A stretch of 19,447 nt of DNA, from NCBI GenBank assembly GCA_964628455.1, contig CAZVPD010000062.1, forward strand, positions 1 through 19,447. Direction: 5' to 3'. Within the stretch, counting starts at the first letter, position 1. Every line of letters begins with the position of its first letter. This stretch comes from JAQVWU01 sp964628455. GTDB lineage: Bacteria; Bacillota; Clostridia; Oscillospirales; CAG-272. Below the pieces are notes generated by a model. That model was not told the origin of the DNA. It saw only the letters and a program-made list of their open reading frames with translations, and ran no database searches. Both the position numbers and the translations under genes were made by a program. This document shows, piece after piece, positions 14,521-19,447 of the stretch.

Positions 14521-17136
14521 TTAATCGTATAATTTCAGCGTCACGATCTCATAGGCCCTGACGGGCAGGGAGATTCTGCCGTTTTCGATGCGAAGGTTTT
14601 CCGTTTCTTTTCCTCTGAGATTGATCTTCGCCGCTTTGGAGATGTTTTTCGCCAGGCCGGCCCTGAGGGTAAAATTCCGTCCTTCGCATTCGTAAAAACG
14701 CAGGATAAAGGCGTCCTTTTCGCGGTAAAACGCGGTGACCGCGGCCGGCGCGCCCTCGTCCGGCCTGAAGACGCTTTCGGCGGGCGCTTTTAAGATCGTA
14801 TTATACTTTCTCTCGGAACGGACCGGACGGCGCAGATTCCGGGCTTTCCGGGTAAGATCGAAGTCCGAACCGCTGTCCGCCGTCAGGGCGAAGGAGAACC
14901 GGTGACGTCCGTAACAGCCGAACGCCGGCCGGTCCATGCGGGTGACCCACATCGACGAAGGGTCGATCTCGGGCACGTCAATGTCCATGACCTGCGTCAG
15001 GATCAGCGACAGGACGTTTTTGTCCGCCCTGTAGCGGCTGTAGGAAGCGCAGTCCTTATGGAGGACAGCCCTTTTCCGGCGGCTGTTAAACGCGAACCAT
15101 GACTTTGCGGAAAACTGGCCGAAGAGAGAAACCTCTCCGTATGTGTCGTAAATGTCCGAGCCTTCGGTCATTTCGGCGGTTTTAAACGTCTGCGACCCGA
15201 AGGGGATATCCGACCGCAGGGGGGTGTTTTCCTCGCAGGCGAAATCGGCGGTGTAATATCCGTTTTGTTCGCGGTTGTCGATCTCGGCGTCCATATAGAC
15301 CGTGTCGTCGCTGCCGTTGACGGTATAGGTGACGGAGGCGCAGCTGTCCGAGATTTTTCCGGACACCCGGAGGCGGTAGTACAGGGGGCCGTTAAAGACG
15401 ACCTCGGCTTTTTCGGGTATGAAATCGAATTCTTCGAGGGGGGTAAAATCAAACATCCAGCTGTTTGACTGCGGCGTTCTGGTGAAACGGAGCCGGAACA
15501 GCGGGACCTCCGGTTCCTGTGCGGCCTGATCCGTGTTATTCCGGAAACTCACGAGTTCTCCGGCTTTGAAAACCGCCGTGACCGCTTCGGTTTTCACGGT
15601 ATACAAGTCCGTGGTTTCCCTCCTGAGCGGGGAAGCCGTCTCAAGGACTTTTTCCGCGTCCGGTCCGAGCAGGGGCATTTTTTCGCCGGTGAAATCAACC
15701 CGGATGATCCCGGCCGAGAGGGGAGGGAGCGTCACTTTGGCGATGACTTCGGCGGAACTGTAGTTGAATGTGCTGTACGGCTTGTCGCCCCCGATGACGT
15801 TGACGATCTGGTACGGCACGCCGGCTCCGTTCCTGTCCGTGAGCGTGAAATTCCGCACCCCGTTTTCGGAAGTGATCTGAAGCGGCACATAGGCGGTCAC
15901 CGCATGGCCCTGCGTGTTGACCAGGACGTGTTCCGCGTCCGACCCGGAACCGGTAAGGCAGGACAGTTCCCCGAGTTTTTTCCGGAGCAGCTCTTCGGCA
16001 GAATGATACGCGCCGAGGAATGCGCCCATCAGCCTTTCGTTGTCGCAGGCGACGGCATATTCGATCGCGTGGCCCGTGATCTCGAAAAGGTTCAGCCAGA
16101 ATCCGGCGATCTCTTCATACGGATAGGTGCCGCCGTTGGAGGCACAGAGGGCGCAGACGCTTTCGAGTTCGGTCAGCAGCCGGTCGCCCGCGTAGCGCGC
16201 GGCCCAGAAGGAACGGTTTCCTTTTTTGGGTAGGTTGTAGCTTAAGTCGTAAGGGTCGAGCATGCCGCGGTGTTCGGGGACGTCTTCTTTTTCGAGCGCG
16301 CCGAAATAGCGGCTCAGAGTCGAGAATCCCATATGCGCCTTCTGCGTTTTATTCCAAAGTTCGATAAATCCGGGCAGGGCGATTTTTTTGTCGCGGATGT
16401 TCCTCAGGGGAAGAACGTCGTCGCAGCCCTGAAACTGGGCGATGACCGGGGTCGGCAGCAGGTTCAGGCGTTCGTCAAGTTCCTCCCGGCGGCAGCTTTC
16501 GAGCATGGCTTCCGGGCTGCCGCCCGCGTCTTCCTCGAGCCAGCTGCCGTTGTAGAATCCCCCGTAGAAGCCCCGCGAAACGAGGATGTCGCTGCCGTCG
16601 ATGCCGTACCAGCGGAATTGCTTGGGGATCCCGCGTTTGTTCAAAAAGCCTTCGGGACGCTGGAAGCAGTAGTATTTATAATCCATCAGCCGGATGATCT
16701 GGGGGAGCTGCGGGTGTCCCCCCGAGGTGTCGGCGTTGAAAAGGCAGCCGATCTCAAGGTCCTCCCCGAACAGCTCCCTGAATTTCCGGTCGGCCGCCGC
16801 CAGGTTCCTGAGATAAGTCTCCTCGCCGACCTGGGTCGGGCGCGCCAGCGACCAGCCGCCGTTGGCTATGTCGATCCTTCCTTCGCGGACCCTCTGCCTG
16901 AATTCACCGGCTCTTTCGGGGCAGGCGGTCAGAAAAGGCATCAGGGAATGAACGACGTTGTCGAGGACCATGGTGTAGTCGCTTTTTTCGCGCATGATGT
17001 CCAGCGTTTCGCGGTAGGACGCGATGTACCTGCAGATATGCCAGGACCTGATATTGGTCCACGCGTAATCGGTATGGCAGTAGGGGATGACGTGGATCTC
17101 CCTGACCTCTTCGATGTCGTATTTTTGTTTCTTCAT
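14521..17136 (-). CDS. GH38 alpha-mannosidase-like glycoside hydrolase
   Basis: An 871-residue enzyme of the GH38 alpha-mannosidase family type, expected to remove alpha-linked mannose (or a related sugar) from glycans. The N-terminal (beta/alpha) domain starts with HVIPYCHTDYAW: His21 and Asp23 fit the first zinc ligands. Asp136 in FNADTSGGHPQLPQ aligns with the nucleophile of the DTFGH motif, though the sequence here is D-T-S-G-G-H, an uncommon variant. A later ITGHAIEYA resembles the TG-containing GH38 helical-domain motif. The remaining 500 residues form the middle helical and C-terminal beta domains. Length is normal and there is no signal peptide, so it is probably cytoplasmic. It starts 17 bases after the GH2 gene with GAGG six bases before ATG. 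Substrate specificity unproven. Confidence 0.9.
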   Translation of the reverse strand: MKKQKYDIEEVREIHVIPYCHTDYAWTNIRSWHICRYIASYRETLDIMREKSDYTMVLDNVVHSLMPFLTACPERAGEFRQRVREGRIDIANGGWSLARPTQVGEETYLRNLAAADRKFRELFGEDLEIGCLFNADTSGGHPQLPQIIRLMDYKYYCFQRPEGFLNKRGIPKQFRWYGIDGSDILVSRGFYGGFYNGSWLEEDAGGSPEAMLESCRREELDERLNLLPTPVIAQFQGCDDVLPLRNIRDKKIALPGFIELWNKTQKAHMGFSTLSRYFGALEKEDVPEHRGMLDPYDLSYNLPKKGNRSFWAARYAGDRLLTELESVCALCASNGGTYPYEEIAGFWLNLFEITGHAIEYAVACDNERLMGAFLGAYHSAEELLRKKLGELSCLTGSGSDAEHVLVNTQGHAVTAYVPLQITSENGVRNFTLTDRNGAGVPYQIVNVIGGDKPYSTFNYSSAEVIAKVTLPPLSAGIIRVDFTGEKMPLLGPDAEKVLETASPLRRETTDLYTVKTEAVTAVFKAGELVSFRNNTDQAAQEPEVPLFRLRFTRTPQSNSWMFDFTPLEEFDFIPEKAEVVFNGPLYYRLRVSGKISDSCASVTYTVNGSDDTVYMDAEIDNREQNGYYTADFACEENTPLRSDIPFGSQTFKTAEMTEGSDIYDTYGEVSLFGQFSAKSWFAFNSRRKRAVLHKDCASYSRYRADKNVLSLILTQVMDIDVPEIDPSSMWVTRMDRPAFGCYGRHRFSFALTADSGSDFDLTRKARNLRRPVRSERKYNTILKAPAESVFRPDEGAPAAVTAFYREKDAFILRFYECEGRNFTLRAGLAKNISKAAKINLRGKETENLRIENGRISLPVRAYEIVTLKLYD

Positions 17137-17153
17137 GCGATGCCTCTTCTGTC

Positions 17154-19447
17154 TTAAATTTTGTTTATTTCAGCTTCGGGGTACCGGGAGATAAAGCTTT
17201 TAACCGCTTCAAGGTCAAGCGGTTCACTTTCTCTTTGATTAAAGAACAGATAGCTGTTTGTATCGGCGATACCGCCGGCGTCAAGAATGCATTCGACCGT
17301 AAAATGAGTGCCGCAGCCGGTATTGAAATGCAATTCGCCCGCCTGTATCGCTTTTCCGGATACGGCTGTCCCTTCGAAATTTATTTCCTGAACGGTTTCT
17401 TCTTTTTTTATGATCCGGATCGTCAGTTTATACGGAATATTCTGATTGTCGCTGTGTACGAACACCCTGCCTTTGAATTTCTCTCCGGGTTTATAAACGA
17501 GGCTGCCGTATTCCATCGAAACGTGGACCGGCTTCAGGGCGTCGCGGATAAAATAATACGCCAGTTTCGGATTGCCGTAATAGTCGATGATGTTGGTGCA
17601 TGCGCTGTTTGGCCACGGTTCGTTCAGCTGCCAGGCAAAAGCTCCGCAGTTGACAAACGCTCTTCTGCGGCAGGACTCGTAAGCGTAGCGCAGTCCTTCC
17701 GCCATAATAAACTGACTTGCCCTGATATAATCACCCGTCTCCATCTGACCGAATAAAGCGCTGTCCCGCAGGTATGTGTCCCACCCGTCGTGATGATGGT
17801 ACCAGACCGGGTTGCCGAAAGTATTGCCGGCGTTTGTGTGAAGATGTTCTTTGCCTATGATTTTTTCAAGCGTACCGTAATTCGTCATGCCGCTGCAGCC
17901 GAATTCGGAATCGAGCATCGATGTCCGGATATTCCATAAACGGTAATGGTCTTTTACGCCCATATACTGCCACGGGCCGTGAACATCATGATAGTTTTCT
18001 TTATCGTCCGGTTTATTAAGGTCTATGAGCGGCGACGGACCGGAACCGCAGGCCGGCAGCATCAGTATCTCCGGAGCGTATTCGTCTGCAATGGCTTTCA
18101 GCGTGGATATGTTCGGGTCGCTCATTTCGATCGTGCCTCCCGTGTCGGGATTGCGTATCTCGTTTCCGCCGGAAAACAGAACCGGACAGGGATGGCTCTG
18201 AAGGGTTTTTACCATATGGGTCATGATGTTCCCGAACAGCTTTAAAAATCCGGGAGCGCTGTTCGGAAAGGCGGGAGTGGTTGCGTTTGACTGCAGGAAA
18301 TCATGGAAAATCATGATCCCGTATTTGTCACAGAGTGAATAAAAGCTTTCTCTCTCGAAATTACCGCCGCCCCACATTCTGAATGCGTTTATATTGGCGT
18401 CATAGGCCTGTTTTATCAGCCGTTCGTAACGCAGGTCGGTCGAAAGTCCGGTCATAAGGTCGGTGGGACAGAGATTTACGCCTTTCATCCAGATGCGTTT
18501 GCCGTTGATCTTCACAAGGTAGGGGTACGCGCCGTCCGGAGCATGGTCGGTGCGTATATGCTCAAGGGTACGGAGCCCGACTGCTTTTATCATTGTGTCG
18601 GAAACGGTATTCTCTTCTGTGACCGTATACACTAATTTATACAGCGGCTGCTCTCCGTATCCGTTCGGATACCACAGTTTCGGGTCCTTTACGGCAAGCT
18701 TGAGGATGACTTTGTTTGCGCCCCCGCATAAAGGCAAAACCCGGGTGGCTGCCGAAACGGATTCGCCTTCAAAAAAAAGTTCCGCCTTGACCGTCACCCG
18801 GCTGTTTTTTATCGCATGGATCTCGGCTCCGGCAGAGAGGATTTCGCCGTTCCACCGGATATCCGTATATCCGAAACAGGCATTGCCGCTGATGTCCAGC
18901 AGAACCTCATCGTAAAGCCCCATATCGATCATCCGGCAGCAAAAATCCCATTTATAGCTGCAATGCGTCTTAACGGTGGATTTTTCGCTGATATATCCCG
19001 TATAGCTGTGTTCGAAAGGAGTGTGTTCGAGGCAGACCCGCAGAGTGTTCGGAGCATCGAAATCGATAAATTCGGTTATGTCGAAAACGGCGGGATGAAA
19101 CATGCCGGTGTGTTCGCCGAGTTTTTTACGGTTGAAATAAATATGAGCGCGGTAATCGATGCCTTTAAAAACAAGCCGGATCGTCCTGCCTTTATACTCC
19201 TGTCCGATGCGGATGTCTTTGTTGGTGTAGACCCACCACCGGTTCCCTATCCATTCCTGCGAAAGACTCTGCATTTCAAAATAAGGATCTTTGAGGATCC
19301 CCGCTGTTACCAGATCCGCGGTAATGCTGCCGGGAACCGCAGCGCTTATCTCTCCCGTAATGCTTTTGGGCAGGGCTCCGTTTTCAAGAGCATGACCGGC
19401 AAACGGTGCACAGGTGTAATAACCGGCAAGAGTCCATCCGTCGTTCA
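17154..19447 (-). CDS. GH2 beta-mannosidase-like enzyme (5' end at the window edge)
   Basis: A GH2 hydrolase, probably exo-beta-mannosidase-like, acting on beta-linked oligosaccharides. The frame is open to the right edge, adding 57 complete codons before the internal Met at 19274. These read as a normal GH2 N-terminus (NDGWTLAGYYTCAPF, then a VPGSITADL segment), so the true start lies at or beyond the edge. The last two bases would complete an ATG if the next base is T on the plus strand. Numbering from the first complete codon, the jelly-roll domain spans about 1-190 and the barrel follows. Glu429 in FSGGNEI is the acid/base and Glu514 in LDSEFG the nucleophile, both intact. MWGGGNF is the typical beta-mannosidase barrel motif. 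There is no visible signal peptide, but the extreme N-terminus is missing. It leads the GH38 and ferredoxin genes. Confidence 0.9.
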   Translation of the reverse strand, partial: NDGWTLAGYYTCAPFAGHALENGALPKSITGEISAAVPGSITADLVTAGILKDPYFEMQSLSQEWIGNRWWVYTNKDIRIGQEYKGRTIRLVFKGIDYRAHIYFNRKKLGEHTGMFHPAVFDITEFIDFDAPNTLRVCLEHTPFEHSYTGYISEKSTVKTHCSYKWDFCCRMIDMGLYDEVLLDISGNACFGYTDIRWNGEILSAGAEIHAIKNSRVTVKAELFFEGESVSAATRVLPLCGGANKVILKLAVKDPKLWYPNGYGEQPLYKLVYTVTEENTVSDTMIKAVGLRTLEHIRTDHAPDGAYPYLVKINGKRIWMKGVNLCPTDLMTGLSTDLRYERLIKQAYDANINAFRMWGGGNFERESFYSLCDKYGIMIFHDFLQSNATTPAFPNSAPGFLKLFGNIMTHMVKTLQSHPCPVLFSGGNEIRNPDTGGTIEMSDPNISTLKAIADEYAPEILMLPACGSGPSPLIDLNKPDDKENYHDVHGPWQYMGVKDHYRLWNIRTSMLDSEFGCSGMTNYGTLEKIIGKEHLHTNAGNTFGNPVWYHHHDGWDTYLRDSALFGQMETGDYIRASQFIMAEGLRYAYESCRRRAFVNCGAFAWQLNEPWPNSACTNIIDYYGNPKLAYYFIRDALKPVHVSMEYGSLVYKPGEKFKGRVFVHSDNQNIPYKLTIRIIKKEETVQEINFEGTAVSGKAIQAGELHFNTGCGTHFTVECILDAGGIADTNSYLFFNQRESEPLDLEAVKSFISRYPEAEINKI

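Noticed and set aside
16270..17157. A 295-codon plus-strand open frame opposite GH38
   Set aside because: It is fully antisense to conserved GH38 catalytic motifs and has no recognisable domain.

Overview
The window reads as chromosomal DNA of an uncultivated, probably gut- or rumen-type anaerobe of the Bacillota (class Clostridia). The grounds are a SigI/RsgI sigma/anti-sigma pair, strong GGAGG-type ribosome binding sites, consensus sigma-A promoters, several lipoboxed solute-binding lipoproteins, an EFR1-type flavodoxin/ferredoxin and an HtrA protease with one N-terminal membrane anchor. GC content looks moderately high, with AT-rich spacers. No species can be named. All twelve genes I accept lie on the minus strand, so transcription runs from right to left. 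I see no tRNA, rRNA, CRISPR array, insertion sequence or phage gene.

In transcription order, the first block (19447 to 13731) is a beta-mannosidase-like GH2 enzyme cut by the right edge, a GH38 alpha-mannosidase-like enzyme and an EFR1-type ferredoxin, with gaps of 17 and 31 bases. A 372-base non-coding spacer (13359-13730) follows. It carries a possible extended -10 promoter and a terminator-like hairpin nested in a longer stem. The second block (13358 to 9740) is a right-handed beta-helix (GH141-like) protein and a divergent GH127-like protein that keeps the E-x-C ... C-C metal/thiol motif. None of these four enzymes shows a signal peptide, so they probably digest imported oligosaccharides in the cytoplasm. 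The third block (9537 to 6555) is a tandem pair of related solute-binding lipoproteins with a consensus promoter in front and a strong intrinsic terminator behind, but no permease gene.

The left half concerns the cell surface and regulation. An HtrA-like protease and a Cthe_2159-like calcium/pectin-binding beta-helix lipoprotein form one unit, preceded by a TTATG-N5-TTATG repeat over the -35 region and followed by a strong terminator. A second consensus promoter then drives a URO-D-fold methyltransferase-like gene followed by sigI and rsgI, which abut exactly. RsgI ends in a roughly 140-residue, very acidic, low-complexity extracellular tail encoded partly by 24-base tandem repeats.

The simplest overall picture is a carbohydrate-foraging segment: surface capture by the lipoproteins, cytoplasmic deglycosylation by GH2, GH38, GH127-like and beta-helix enzymes, and an envelope-sensing SigI system plus HtrA nearby. 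No single feature proves a new system. The least explained points are the URO-D/sigI/rsgI operon, the ferredoxin within a mannosidase operon, the divergent GH127-like enzyme and the structured leader at 13427-13485.
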